64,000 bases of DNA from Alkalihalobacillus deserti (lineage in GTDB: Bacteria > Bacillota > Bacilli > Bacillales > Bacillaceae_D), in the NCBI RefSeq assembly GCF_020734105.1, contig NZ_JAJAFR010000003.1:372001-436000 (forward strand), written 5' to 3'. Both the position numbers and the translations under genes were made by a program. The notes below the pieces were generated by a model. It was given only the letters and a program-made list of their open reading frames with translations. It was not told the DNA's origin and searched no databases. Positions within the stretch are counted from its first letter, which is position 1. Each line of letters opens with the position of its first letter. Of the stretch, positions 19,752 through 28,511 are shown one piece after another.

Positions 19752-19802
19752 AAATGTATAAATATATACATTTGTTGTATTTAATGTGTAAGTTTACACA
19801 TT
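19752..19802. promoter_or_regulatory. Two palindromic operators in the divergent promoter region
   Basis: Palindrome 1 (19752-19773): AAATGTATA-AATA-TATACATTT. Palindrome 2 (19783-19802): AATGTGTAA-GT-TTACACATT. Both share an AATGT..ACATT frame, lie 22 and 53 bp upstream of the regulator ATG and are 31 bp apart (start to start, about three helical turns), consistent with cooperative binding by one regulator, probably the adjacent PucR-type protein (inference). Confidence 0.6.
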
Positions 19803-20053
19803 GAATTCTAATTAACCTAAGTATAAAGTTAAAGTTACAACTTGAAAAGTCTTAATATTCAAAAAAGAGAGAGTAGCTAAAATAGAATAAATAAATAAAT
19901 ATATAAAATTATTCTATTTAATATAAAGCTCTGAGAAATTATACGAGTACTTTAATTATTCGTATAAGTCAGAGTCGGGAGATGGAGAGAAGCGAGAATG
20001 AAATTAGAAAGGAGGATCTTATTTAGAACTTTAATTAATGAAAGAGGGGATAA

Positions 20054-20764
20054 ATGATGGAACAAGTAATGCAGATTGCAAACAGTTTTCCACTTTGGAT
20101 ATTAGCTTCATTAGTAGTTGGCGTTGTTATATTTCAGGCACTTGTATTTATAAGACTTGCTTCAAGGACAAGTCCATCTGTTGGGATGACTTCTCAAGAA
20201 GTTAAAGCAGTTATAAGGTCGGGGGCGATTAGCTCTTTAGGGCCTTCCTTAGCAATTGTATTTGTGGTTATATCGCTTATTACATTAATAGGAAACCCTG
20301 TTACGTTAATGCGAATTGGAATCATTGGCTCAGCTACTATTGAAACGGTCGGTGCTAGCCTTGGTTCGCAAGCGGCAGGAGCTGAGTTAGGATCTGCTAA
20401 CTATACTCCGCAGGCTTTTACGACTGCTGTTTGGGTTATGTGCCTTGGTGGAATGGGGTGGTTGTTGTTCACAGCGTTATTTACTAAATCATTAGGGAAA
20501 ATACAAAATAAAGTCATTACTAAAACAAAAAACGTAAATACATTAAAACTAGTTTCGACTGCAGCAATGCTAGGAGCCTTTAGTTATCTAGGAGCAAGTG
20601 AGATGGTAAAGGGTTTATCTGAATCAATCGTATTATTTGTTACATTTATCGGCATGTCAATCATAATGTGGATGGCAAATCGATTTAAATTAAGCTGGCT
20701 GAAAGAATGGTCACTTGGGTTGATAGTTCTTCTAGGTTTGATGGTAGGTTACTTTATTTCGTAA
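20054..20764 (+). CDS. DUF5058 family membrane protein (putative transporter subunit)
   Basis: 236-aa protein with about six to seven hydrophobic helices. Signature stretches GMTSQEVKAVIRSGAISSLGPSLAIVFVV and RIGIIGSATIETVGAS match the DUF5058 family, which has no established function and often sits beside a second membrane protein and an M20 peptidase in Firmicutes. Here it starts an operon with exactly that content. AGAGGGGATAA precedes two ATGs (20054, 20057). I infer a two-subunit importer delivering an N-acyl or amide substrate to the hydrolase; substrate unknown. Confidence 0.75.
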   Translation: MMEQVMQIANSFPLWILASLVVGVVIFQALVFIRLASRTSPSVGMTSQEVKAVIRSGAISSLGPSLAIVFVVISLITLIGNPVTLMRIGIIGSATIETVGASLGSQAAGAELGSANYTPQAFTTAVWVMCLGGMGWLLFTALFTKSLGKIQNKVITKTKNVNTLKLVSTAAMLGAFSYLGASEMVKGLSESIVLFVTFIGMSIIMWMANRFKLSWLKEWSLGLIVLLGLMVGYFIS

Positions 20765-20785
20765 AAGAAAGGTAGAGGATGATGA

Positions 20786-21511
20786 ATGTCATATAGTAAT
20801 GAAGCAAGAAACATTGGTATGAAAGAAGGTAAGGAAGCGGTAAATTCAGAAATGATGGATTTTGATCGTTTTCAAGCTAAGGCGCACTTTTGGGGACGTT
20901 TGTCAATTTGGGCGGTTATCATTTTAACATTAATGGTCCCTCTTTATCTTTCATTTGTTCTTGGTTTTCATCCGGGTTGGACGGTAATTATCTCGGGCTT
21001 TGCTGCATATGCATCAATTATTGCATTAGTATGGGTAATTGAGCCTATAAGTTATTATCCAGTGCTAGGTGCATCTGGTACGTATCTTGCCTTTCTAACT
21101 GGAAATATTGGAAATATGTGCCTTCCTAGTGCATCAGTTGCCCAAAGTGTTATTGGTGCGGAACCTGGGACAAAAAAAGGTGAGATTACGGCGTCTCTGG
21201 CTATAGCTACTGCCTCGCTAGTTAATATTCTCATCCTTATCTTTGTTGTTCTAGGTGGTTCATATTTGATATCTCTTATGCCTGAATCAGTAGTCAATTC
21301 ATTTCGATTTGTTCTCCCGGCCATATTTGGAGGAGTAATCGCGCAATTTGCTATTCAAAAACCGGTATGGGGAATTGTTGGAATTGCCTTTGGATTATTC
21401 GTCAATTTAGGTCCGGTACCACGTACTTTGCAAACTTTTTTGTGTATCCTTGGAACAGTGGTGGTTTGCATGCTTTTGGAAAAATTAAAAAGACAGAAGG
21501 AAGTAAAATAA
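20786..21511 (+). CDS. Uncharacterised polytopic membrane protein paired with DUF5058
   Basis: 241 aa with about six hydrophobic segments after a charged N-terminus of about 45 residues. Contains VIEPISYYPVLGASGTYLAFLTGNIGNMCLPSA, a Gly/Pro-rich stretch typical of this otherwise unnamed family found next to DUF5058 proteins. It starts 21 bp after the DUF5058 gene with GGTAGAGGATGATG as ribosome binding site. Probably the second subunit of the same transporter (inference). Not assignable to a characterised transport family by eye. Confidence 0.7.
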   Translation: MSYSNEARNIGMKEGKEAVNSEMMDFDRFQAKAHFWGRLSIWAVIILTLMVPLYLSFVLGFHPGWTVIISGFAAYASIIALVWVIEPISYYPVLGASGTYLAFLTGNIGNMCLPSASVAQSVIGAEPGTKKGEITASLAIATASLVNILILIFVVLGGSYLISLMPESVVNSFRFVLPAIFGGVIAQFAIQKPVWGIVGIAFGLFVNLGPVPRTLQTFLCILGTVVVCMLLEKLKRQKEVK

Positions 21512-21656
21512 AAATTAAATGTGAAAAAGAATACAGAGTTTCGCACGTTGCCACGTTGCATGGAATTGTTTATATTTGAACAACCTGTTAGAAATATTTT
21601 AGATGAAGAGGATCGATCTGAAACTTAAGTTTAAATTTATGATGGAGTGATTAGAT

Positions 21657-23075
21657 TTGAGTAAACAAAATATTTTACAATTAATAAACAAGTATCAGTC
21701 GGAGTTTACTGAAATGGCGAAAAAAATTTGGGACCATCCTCAATTAGCATATGAAGAAGAGTATGCTTCTAATTTACAGATATCTAAATTAGAAGAAGAG
21801 GGATTTAACATTCAGTCAAATATTGGTGGAATTGATACAGCATTTGTTGCTGAGTATGGCATTGGTAAACCAGTTATCGGGATATTGGGTGAATATGATG
21901 CATTGCCAGGACTTTCTCAACACGTAAGTGCAATTCAAGAAGAAATTGTTTCAAATGGTCCAGGACATGGGTGTGGACATAATTTACTTGGAACAGCTGG
22001 TGTAGAAGCTGTCATAGCTTTAAAGGAAGTAATGAAAGAGGAGGGGCTTAGTGGAACGATCCGTTACTATGGTTGTCCGGCAGAAGAGGTTCTTTCTGGA
22101 AAAACATTTATGGCAAGAGAAGGGGTCTTTAATGATTTAGATTGTGCTTTAACATGGCATCCTGGTAACTCGAACATCGTAATGAATATGAGTATGCAAG
22201 CGATGGTTTCTATTAAATTTCATTTTAAAGGTATTTCAGCGCATGCTGCCGCAGCACCTCATGCAGGGAGAAGTGCTCTTGATGGTGTAGAGCTTATGAA
22301 TGTAGGAACAAACTATTTGCGTGAGCATGTTCCAGATGGTTCACGAATTCATTATGTCATTACAAATGGTGGCCTTGCGCCCAATGTTGTTCCAGATGAA
22401 GCCAGTGTATGGTATTACTTGAGAGGAGCAAGTAAAGATCAAGTTGATCAATTACTCACGAGAGTCGAGAAAATTGCAAAAGGTGCAGCCATGATGACGG
22501 AAACAAATGTAGAATCTAAAATAGAAGCATTTGCATATGAAACTCTTCCTAATGAACATTTAAATGAGCTTATGTATGAAAACATGCAAGAATCTACTGA
22601 TTTGTTATTTACAGAAGATGAACAAGGTTTTGCAAAACAGTTAGTGAATTCCATTGATCAGACAGTAGCAAGTGTAACTGGCCTGTTTGGTAGTACCGTT
22701 GATGAGCTACTTCCCACGAACGTTCAATATAAAAAGGAACTGAATAGAAAATCACTTGGTGGTTCAACTGATGTTGGCGACGTTAGTTGGATTACACCTA
22801 TTGGCATGATTAGTACAACTTGTGCTCCTGTTGGCGTTCAACTTCATTCTTGGCAGGCGACTGCTTCTTTTGGGTCAACCATAGGTTATAAAGGGATGCA
22901 TTTAGCAGCTCAAATCATGTCTTTGACAGCTTATGATTTGTTGGTCAATAAAGGAAATATTCTTGAGAAGGCTAAGGAAGAGTTTAATAGGAGTACAAAA
23001 GGAAAGCAATATGTACCTGGGATACCAGAAGATGTTAGGCCCCTAATTCGAAAAAGTAAAGAGGAAGTTAAATAA
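21657..23075 (+). CDS. M20-family amidohydrolase, AbgB-like
   Basis: 472-aa zinc-dependent amidohydrolase of the M20D group closest to p-aminobenzoyl-glutamate hydrolase subunit B. Metal ligands are visible: GHGCGHNLLG (His and the Cys-Gly-His motif), the catalytic Glu pair in CPAEEVLSGKT, WHPG, and the late His in VQLHSWQATAS; the dimerisation domain starts near HFKGISAHAAAAPHAGRSALDG. Start TTG 21657 follows GATGGAGTGA. It lies 145 bp after the membrane-protein pair, which suggests a transport-plus-hydrolysis module for an amide such as an aminoacylated aromatic or folate fragment; no AbgA or AbgT partner is nearby, so the substrate is open. Confidence 0.88.
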   Translation: MSKQNILQLINKYQSEFTEMAKKIWDHPQLAYEEEYASNLQISKLEEEGFNIQSNIGGIDTAFVAEYGIGKPVIGILGEYDALPGLSQHVSAIQEEIVSNGPGHGCGHNLLGTAGVEAVIALKEVMKEEGLSGTIRYYGCPAEEVLSGKTFMAREGVFNDLDCALTWHPGNSNIVMNMSMQAMVSIKFHFKGISAHAAAAPHAGRSALDGVELMNVGTNYLREHVPDGSRIHYVITNGGLAPNVVPDEASVWYYLRGASKDQVDQLLTRVEKIAKGAAMMTETNVESKIEAFAYETLPNEHLNELMYENMQESTDLLFTEDEQGFAKQLVNSIDQTVASVTGLFGSTVDELLPTNVQYKKELNRKSLGGSTDVGDVSWITPIGMISTTCAPVGVQLHSWQATASFGSTIGYKGMHLAAQIMSLTAYDLLVNKGNILEKAKEEFNRSTKGKQYVPGIPEDVRPLIRKSKEEVK

Positions 23076-23099
23076 AATAGATCAAAACTTTCTCAGGTG

Positions 23100-23136
23100 C
23101 AGAGAAGGGATAAATCGTAACCTTCTCTGTAGTTTT
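23100..23136 (+). terminator. Hairpin terminator after the M20 gene
   Basis: 9-bp perfect stem CAGAGAAGG / CCTTCTCTG with a 12-nt loop, then TAGTTTTAT; the T tract is imperfect. Confidence 0.6.
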
Positions 23137-23329
23137 ATCTTGATGAAAAATACAGTCGATTTAAAAGAGAGAGATAAAACAACCATATCTTTAACAGAAC
23201 ACCACTAGGTCCTAAAAACTTAGTTTTGAAAGCTTTGTTAAATAAAGAACTCAACTTTCACTTTTTGATAAAATGACCTATCTAGCAAAGCTTTAAGGTC
23301 TACTAACTCTGCTACTTATACAGAAATGA

Positions 23330-23635
23330 AACAATTGGACCTTCTGCTGTTAAGCCAAAAGGAGAACAGCTTGGATTTTAAGGTAGAAACGGAGAATTTC
23401 CAATACCTAATGAAAATAAGACATAAAAGAATTGATACAGGCAGCAAAACGTGTAAAAGAAACCGGATTTAATGGTATTTAAATTTACGGTCCGAATAGC
23501 TATATTTTAGATCAGCTTTTAAGGTTCAACAGAAAATCGCATTCGTCTTTTCGTAGAGGTTTCACAAACAGTTCGTAAAGAAGCTGGATCTAATCATCCT
23601 GTTGGTATTCATATTTCCCAAGGTTTAAGATAGTT
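23330..23635 (+). pseudogene. NADH:flavin oxidoreductase (Old Yellow Enzyme) remnant, central part
   Basis: Broken reading frames spell IGPSAVKPKGEQLGF..GRNGEFPIP, AAKRVKETGFNGI..IYGPNSYILDQL and, after a shift, GSTENRIRLFVEVSQTVRKEAG, which is the substrate/flavin region of the OYE family (usual FDGVEIHGANGYLIDQF and GSIENR). Several stops and frameshifts. May once have belonged to the catabolic operon upstream. Confidence 0.75.
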
Positions 23636-23659
23636 AAATTCTGAATACATAAATGGTAA

Positions 23660-24010
23660 TTGATGGAAATATTATTCAGGTTTCTTTATTTTTGCTACTG
23701 GGTGTAAAAATTTCTCTAGAGAAAATCCTTCCAATTCTCCACCATTTTGAACTTTGTTAACCCAATCAGGATTAGCTAAGCCCCTGTACCAATAGTAATT
23801 ATATCGGCTTCCCTTTTTTTATAAGTTCTTTTGCTTTTTCTAGTTCATGTAATTTTCCGTTAGACAATATAGGCGCTTTCCGATACTTTTTTGCTAACGC
23901 AGCTAGTGTTGGCTCACTTTCTCTAAACGTAGGGTTAAGTGCATCATATTCTGTAACATGGATAAGTCTATTCCTGCTTCATACAACTTAGTAATTATAA
24001 CCTCAGGAAC
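23660..24010 (-). pseudogene. NADH:flavin oxidoreductase remnant, C-terminal part, inverted
   Basis: The - strand contains LYEAGIDLSML at the left-hand start, then in changed frames NPDWVNKVQNGGELEGFSLEKFL, matching the end of an OYE-family protein (usual LANPDL...G). It has the opposite orientation to the remnant at 23330, so the locus was rearranged or two genes decayed. Confidence 0.6.
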
Positions 24011-24368
24011 AATTTCACCATTTGCCTATTTTTTGTTCGTAGTCATTTACTTTATAATGATTGAAGGGGTTTTAAAATAACTATTCAAGGAGTTGATCGT
24101 TTTTATGATCAACTCTTCTTTTAGGGGAATTACTTACTTAGAGAATCATGGCATATGTTTTTCTTGTTATAGAGCTAAGAGAATTGTTTATACATGATTT
24201 CAAAATTTATGAAGGCATCATATCTAGGTGGTTTTTACGGAGACACCTTATTTTCATAGCGAGCAGCATATGCTTTACACCTATCTCTAACGGTTCATTT
24301 AGTAAAGTGTAGTTACGTTGGTATATGATTAAGCTATAATAATTGAATGACTTAAAGGAGGTAAAGAG

Positions 24369-25037
24369 ATGAATCCTCAAATAGATGTAAAAATATTAAC
24401 AAAGCAAGTTCCTAAAATTAAAACAGTTACATTTGGCATGGGCTGATTCTGGAGCCCAGATGCTCGGTTCGGGCATCTTCCAGGAGTGATTCGTACTCGT
24501 GTCGGTTATGCAGGAGGAACTAAGGTAGACCCTACTTACCGTCAAATGGGTGATCATACTGAAACAATTGAAATTGATTACGATCCAAGTATGACTGATC
24601 TCAAGGAGCTTTTAGACCTATTTTGGATGCACCATAATGCAATGAAAACTAGTAGTTATCGGGGAAGACAATATATGTCATTACTTCTTTATCGCAATGA
24701 GCTACAAAAAGAAAAAGCATATCAATTAAAACAGAAATGGGAAAAAGATTTAAATGGAAAAATCCAAACGGAAATTAGTCCCTATAAAGCATTTTACCTT
24801 GCTGAAGATAAGCACCAGAAATACTATTTGAAACGGTTTCAAAAAGCATATAAAACGGTTATGGATTGTTTCCCAACCCATCAAGAAGTTATTGATTCTA
24901 CTTTAGTGGCACGGTTAAATGGTTTTGTTCGTGAATTTGGATCTCTTCATGATGTAAGAAAAGATGTAGAGACTTGGGGACTTTCTGAGAACGATTGTAA
25001 ATCCGTTATGACAATCATCAATTCGTTAAAATGGTAG
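24369..25037 (+). CDS. msrA: Selenocysteine-containing peptide methionine-(S)-sulfoxide reductase MsrA (UGA recoded)
   Basis: Reduces methionine-S-sulfoxide in proteins and free Met. Reading from ATG 24369 (GGAGGTAAAGAG ribosome binding site, 9 nt upstream) gives [29 protein letters not shown], i.e. the MsrA active-site motif GCFW with TGA (24444-24446) exactly at the nucleophilic Cys position, residue 26. The frame continues without interruption to 25037 (222 aa) with [34 protein letters not shown] and [22 protein letters not shown], all well conserved, so the gene is under selection. A stable hairpin directly 3' of the UGA fits a bacterial SECIS element. Sec-MsrA proteins are known in some clostridia. 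A conventional caller would start at GTG 24486 and lose the active site. Followed 10 bp later by the msrAB gene. Alternative: a nonsense mutation, judged unlikely. Confidence 0.88.
24449..24483 (+). promoter_or_regulatory. Bacterial SECIS-like hairpin for UGA recoding
   Basis: Begins 3 nt after the UGA. Outer stem CTGGA / TCCAG (24449-24453 with 24479-24483), a 4-nt 5' bulge GCCC, inner 9-bp stem AGATGCTCG / CGGGCATCT (one U-G pair) and a GTT apical loop (24467-24469), or GGTTC if the closing pair opens. The loop lies about 20 nt from the UGA, inside the 16-37 nt window for bacterial SECIS, and carries the G/U residues that SelB-binding loops need. The stem also encodes conserved protein sequence, so both layers are under constraint. 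Confidence 0.8.
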
Positions 25038-25047
25038 GAGTGATCTA

Positions 25048-26004
25048 ATGAATGAGGTGGCCATGTTTGCAGGAGGACATTTTTGGTTTATGGTGCCTCC
25101 GTTTATAGAGGTCCCTGGAGTGGAGAAAGTAATGACAGGCTATACAGGAGGTTATTTACAAAATCCATCTTTTGAAGAGGTTACGTCTGGCAATACAGGA
25201 CATCAATTAGTCATTCAGATCAACTTCGATTCAGCGATTTTACCTTACAAAAAATTGCTTGAGGTATATTGGAGAATCATTGATCCGACCGATGTAAACG
25301 GGCAATTTAAAGATAGAGGGGAGGCATTTCGTTCTGCAATTTATTATAATAGTCAGTCACAAAAAGAACAGGCAGAACAATCTAAATATCGACTAACAAA
25401 AAGTGGAAGGTGGCAAATGCCTATTGTCACAGAAATTTTGCAGGCGCCAAATTTCTACCCTGCAGAAGAAAAACATCAAAATTACTATCGTAAACTTCCT
25501 TTTCATTATCTTCATGTTTTTAAACAATCAGGGAGAGCCGAATTTATTAAGCGGTTTTGGCAAATCGATAAAGAGGATATGAAACTTTTAAATAAACTCA
25601 CAGCTATACAATATGAAGTTACACAAAAAAACAAAACGGAACAGCCGTTTGAAAATGAATACTATGATCAAAAACTTGATGGGATTTATGTCGATCTAGT
25701 CACAGGAGAACCTTTATTTTCATCAACGGAACAATATGACGCGGGATGCGGCTGGCCTAGTTTTACTAAACCCATTCAACCTTATCAGATTAAGGAGAGC
25801 CTCGATCATAGCTATGGGATGATCAGAACAGAAGTGCGAAGTTTATACGGAGACTCTCATCTTGGACACGTATTTGATGACGGACTTAAAGTAAAGGGAG
25901 GGCGCTGTTATTGTATAAACTCCGCTGCTCTTCGATTTATTCCAAAATCTAATTTAAAGAGTGAGGGGTATGGGGAGTATCTTGCTGTATTTAAGCGGAA
26001 GTAA
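25048..26004 (+). CDS. msrB: MsrA-MsrB fusion with inactivated MsrA domain
   Basis: 318 aa. Residues 1-150 are an MsrA domain ([50 protein letters not shown]) but the catalytic Cys of GCFWC is His and the resolving-type Cys is Phe (GHFWF). Residues about 175-318 are an MsrB domain with [36 protein letters not shown] and the catalytic Cys in [13 protein letters not shown], which looks functional for methionine-R-sulfoxide. The gene starts 10 bp after the Sec-MsrA gene with TAGGAGTGATCTA, so the two are cotranscribed; the Sec enzyme may supply the S-specific activity that this fusion has lost (inference). Start ATG 25048. Confidence 0.9.
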   Translation: MNEVAMFAGGHFWFMVPPFIEVPGVEKVMTGYTGGYLQNPSFEEVTSGNTGHQLVIQINFDSAILPYKKLLEVYWRIIDPTDVNGQFKDRGEAFRSAIYYNSQSQKEQAEQSKYRLTKSGRWQMPIVTEILQAPNFYPAEEKHQNYYRKLPFHYLHVFKQSGRAEFIKRFWQIDKEDMKLLNKLTAIQYEVTQKNKTEQPFENEYYDQKLDGIYVDLVTGEPLFSSTEQYDAGCGWPSFTKPIQPYQIKESLDHSYGMIRTEVRSLYGDSHLGHVFDDGLKVKGGRCYCINSAALRFIPKSNLKSEGYGEYLAVFKRK

Positions 26005-26114
26005 AGAGACTCAAGAGAACCTCTTGAGTCTAAAGGCAGGCTGCTTAGCAAGTTGTGTAGCTTCATGTTTCTAACTCTTAATTTATGTGAGTATGACTCT
26101 AAGATCAGAAGAAA

Positions 26115-27424
26115 TTATGAGGCCTTTTTAACCCCTTTAATAGCTTGATCACATTTAACTTCTGCATTTTTACGTTGATAGTAAAACCAATTTAATGCAA
26201 TGGAAATGATATAAAATCCAATAAAGTAATATAAAGCTGTTACTGGAGTTCCAGTAGACCATCCAAATAACTTAGGGATAAAGAAAGACCCATAAGCGGC
26301 AAAGGCTGCTGTAAACCCAAGAACAGGAGCTGCTTCTTTAACAGGGAAAATGATTGGAATCATTTGGAAGGTTGATCCAGATCCCATACCTGCTGCAATG
26401 AAAAGAATTAAAAATGATAGTAAAAAGCCAACAAAATGTTGCTGTCCAAGAAAATAGATAACGGATAATGCTCCAAGACTCATAGCAGCCAGAACATAAG
26501 CAGTAACTCGTGCTCCTCCAAATTTATCTGAAACCCAACCTCCTACAGGTCGGAATGCAGCAGCCAAAAAGGCTCCTAAAAAGGCTAATGCTATATATTC
26601 TGGAAATTGCGATCTTAATAAAAGTGGAAAAGCAGCTCCGTAGCCAATAAATGAACCGAATGTTGCTACATATAAGACGGTCATAATCCAAGTGTGTTTG
26701 CGTTTTACAATTATGAACTGATCTTTGACAGATTGTTTAGCTGTAGGAAGATTATCCATTCCAAAATAAGCGATAATGGTCATTATAATAATGGGAATGA
26801 CCCAAATAAAGGCTGCATTTTGAAGCCAGACTTCTTGTCCATCTGGCAGTACCTGAGCTTCACCGCCAATAAAAGCAAATGTTCCAACTGTAATAATAAG
26901 CGGTGTAACAAACTGAACGACAGATACCCCCATATTTCCTAAACCACCGTTCACTCCTAAAGCGGTTCCTTTTTCTTTTTTCGGGAAAAAGAAACTGATA
27001 TTTGCTGAAGCCGAAGAGAAATTTCCTCCACCTAAACCACAAAGAGCAGCAAGCGTAATCATCACCCAGTAAGGTGTATCAGGATTCTGTACGGCAAACC
27101 CAATCCCAAGTGTTGGGATCAATAAAATCCCTGTTGAAAAGACAACCCAGTTTCTGCCCCCAAATTTCCCTACGGCGAATGTATAAACAAACCGTAATGA
27201 AGCACCAACTAAGCCTGGTGTCGCAGCTAACATAAACAATTGCTCTTCCGTAAATTGAAATCCAATATCATTTAAGCGAACTGCAACCACTGACCAAACC
27301 TGCCAGACAATAATGCTAGCATTAGTGTTGGTACTGAAATCCATAAATTTCTTTTAGCATGTCGTTTTCCTTCTCTTCCCCAAAACTCTTGATTCTCTGG
27401 TTGCCATTCTGTTATACGTGCCAT
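26115..27424 (-). pseudogene. narK: Nitrate/nitrite transporter NarK (frameshifted)
   Basis: MFS transporter of the nitrate/nitrite porter family. The gene starts at 27424 (GGGGGAATAACA before ATG) with MARITEWQPENQEFWGREGKRHAKRNLWISVPTLMLA in one frame and continues from about 27315 in a -1 frame with IIVWQVWSVVAVRLNDIGF through TM segments and signatures FAVGKFGGRNW and GGLGNMGVSVVQF to 26115. One missing base near 27312 (TTATTG where TTTATTG is expected) explains the break; otherwise the roughly 436 codons are complete. A recent inactivation or a sequencing error. An FNR-type box lies 83 bp upstream. Confidence 0.88.
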
Positions 27425-27506
27425 TGTTATTCCCCCATAAGTATTGAAGTTCATTTGTTTAATCTTGATTACAGAACAAATCATACAAACAATATGAATA
27501 ATTTTA

Positions 27507-27522
27507 AGTGATGTATGTCACA
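27507..27522. promoter_or_regulatory. FNR/CRP-type box upstream of narK
   Basis: AGTGA-N6-TCACA, one mismatch to TGTGA-N6-TCACA. Placed 83 bp before the narK start, so anaerobic activation by an FNR protein is likely. Confidence 0.7.
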
Positions 27523-27650
27523 TAATCGCACATAGATTGACATTGTATAGAGAAATGAAAATGTATATATAAAGGAAGAGATGGAGGTTTGATTACAGAA
27601 AAAATAATAATTTTATTTTAAAAACAATGATGAAAATTTATTTCTCTTAA

Positions 27651-27666
27651 TGTGATCTTTCTCACA
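27651..27666. promoter_or_regulatory. FNR/CRP-type box upstream of nirBD remnant
   Basis: Perfect TGTGA-TCTTTC-TCACA, followed by a TACAAT -10-like hexamer about 20 bp on and by a GGAGGGG ribosome binding site ahead of the nirB remnant. Confidence 0.8.
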
Positions 27667-27741
27667 TTTTCCACTCAGAAAATCTCCTACAATGAGGATA
27701 AGAAATATATTGTGAATGAATACACAAGTTGGAGGGGTTCA

Positions 27742-28221
27742 TAGGAATAAGAAAAAACTAATATTGATTGGTAATGGGATGCAGGTGTTCGAGTCATTGA
27801 AGAAATGTTAAAAATAAATCCTGATCTTTATGAGGTTACAATTTTCGGAGCAGAACCGGATCCGAACCAGTAACAATAGTTACGGAATAAAGAAGGAGAG
27901 GCTATGTGATTGCAACAAACAAATTCGAATTAGAAATTTTCATGAATTACCTATTGCCATTGGTCAAGTCGTTCAAGTTGAGAAAAGGAAATTGTCGTAT
28001 TTCGTTTATCCAATGGCGATGTTAGAGCTATTAAAAATAAAAGTCCACACCCAAAAGGGGGAAAACTTTCAGGTCGACTTTTTAGTGCAGAGTTTTTATT
28101 TTGTCCGTTTCATGACTGGAAAATCTCTTTAGTCAACGGTGTTGTACAAGCTCCTGATCAAGGGAGTGTTAAAATCTATCCAGTCAAAGTCGTTGAAAAT
28201 GATTTGGTTATCACACTATAA
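27742..28221 (+). pseudogene. Assimilatory nitrite reductase remnants (nirB 5' end and nirD)
   Basis: Immediately after a ribosome binding site the frames spell a start of NirB: KKKLILIGNG, then GVRVIEEMLKINPDLYEVTIFGAEPDPN, after which nearly all of the roughly 800-residue NirB is missing. From about 27930 comes NirD: RIRNFHELPIAIGQVVQV, then after a frameshift VVFRLSNGDVRAIKNKSPHPKGGKL, FCPFHDWKISLVNG, VQAPDQGSVKIYPVKVVEND, ending at a stop at 28219. The Rieske-like SPHPKGG and CPFHDW elements of NirD are visible. An internal deletion fused the two ends. FNR box upstream retained. Confidence 0.85.
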
Positions 28222-28260
28222 AAATAATTTCATTATATTGTCAAAATTCCAATGATCAAT

Positions 28261-28276
28261 TGTGATTATTATCACA
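28261..28276. promoter_or_regulatory. FNR/CRP-type box upstream of pflB
   Basis: Perfect TGTGA-TTATTA-TCACA 235 bp upstream of the pflB start; the long leader in between contains at least one hairpin (28394-28424). Confidence 0.8.
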
Positions 28277-28393
28277 TTAGTTTTTACTCATAATCTATAA
28301 ACTTATAAGTAAGAGGAATTCTTTTAATCTTTTATGCTAATTCTACACGGTTGGGTAAGCTTACTATAATCTAGCCGTGTGATATTAGTTACT

Positions 28394-28424
28394 CAAGTTC
28401 ATTTTACATTATTGAATGAACTTG
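28394..28424 (+). repeat. Leader hairpin before pflB
   Basis: 10-bp perfect stem CAAGTTCATT / AATGAACTTG with an 11-nt loop, about 90 nt before the pflB start codon, followed by AAAAGTGGAGCTTTTTC. Could be an attenuator or mRNA-stability element; role unknown. Confidence 0.45.
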
Positions 28425-28511
28425 ACTAAAAGTGGAGCTTTTTCTTCCACCTACTAAAAGTACATTCGTTGAAAACTAAATTTGGATCTTTATTGAAAGA
28501 AGGGACTAAAC

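Noticed and set aside
24369..24485. msrA as a pseudogene with a nonsense codon
   Set aside because: The stop is TGA exactly at the catalytic Cys, both flanks are conserved in frame, and a SECIS-like hairpin follows; recoding explains this better than chance.
24486..25037. GTG 24486 as the start of a 183-aa protein
   Set aside because: No ribosome binding site, and the product would lack the MsrA active site, while a proper RBS and start exist at 24369.
27830..28132. 100-aa ORF as a new protein
   Set aside because: It is the NirD remnant read in one frame up to and past the frameshift.
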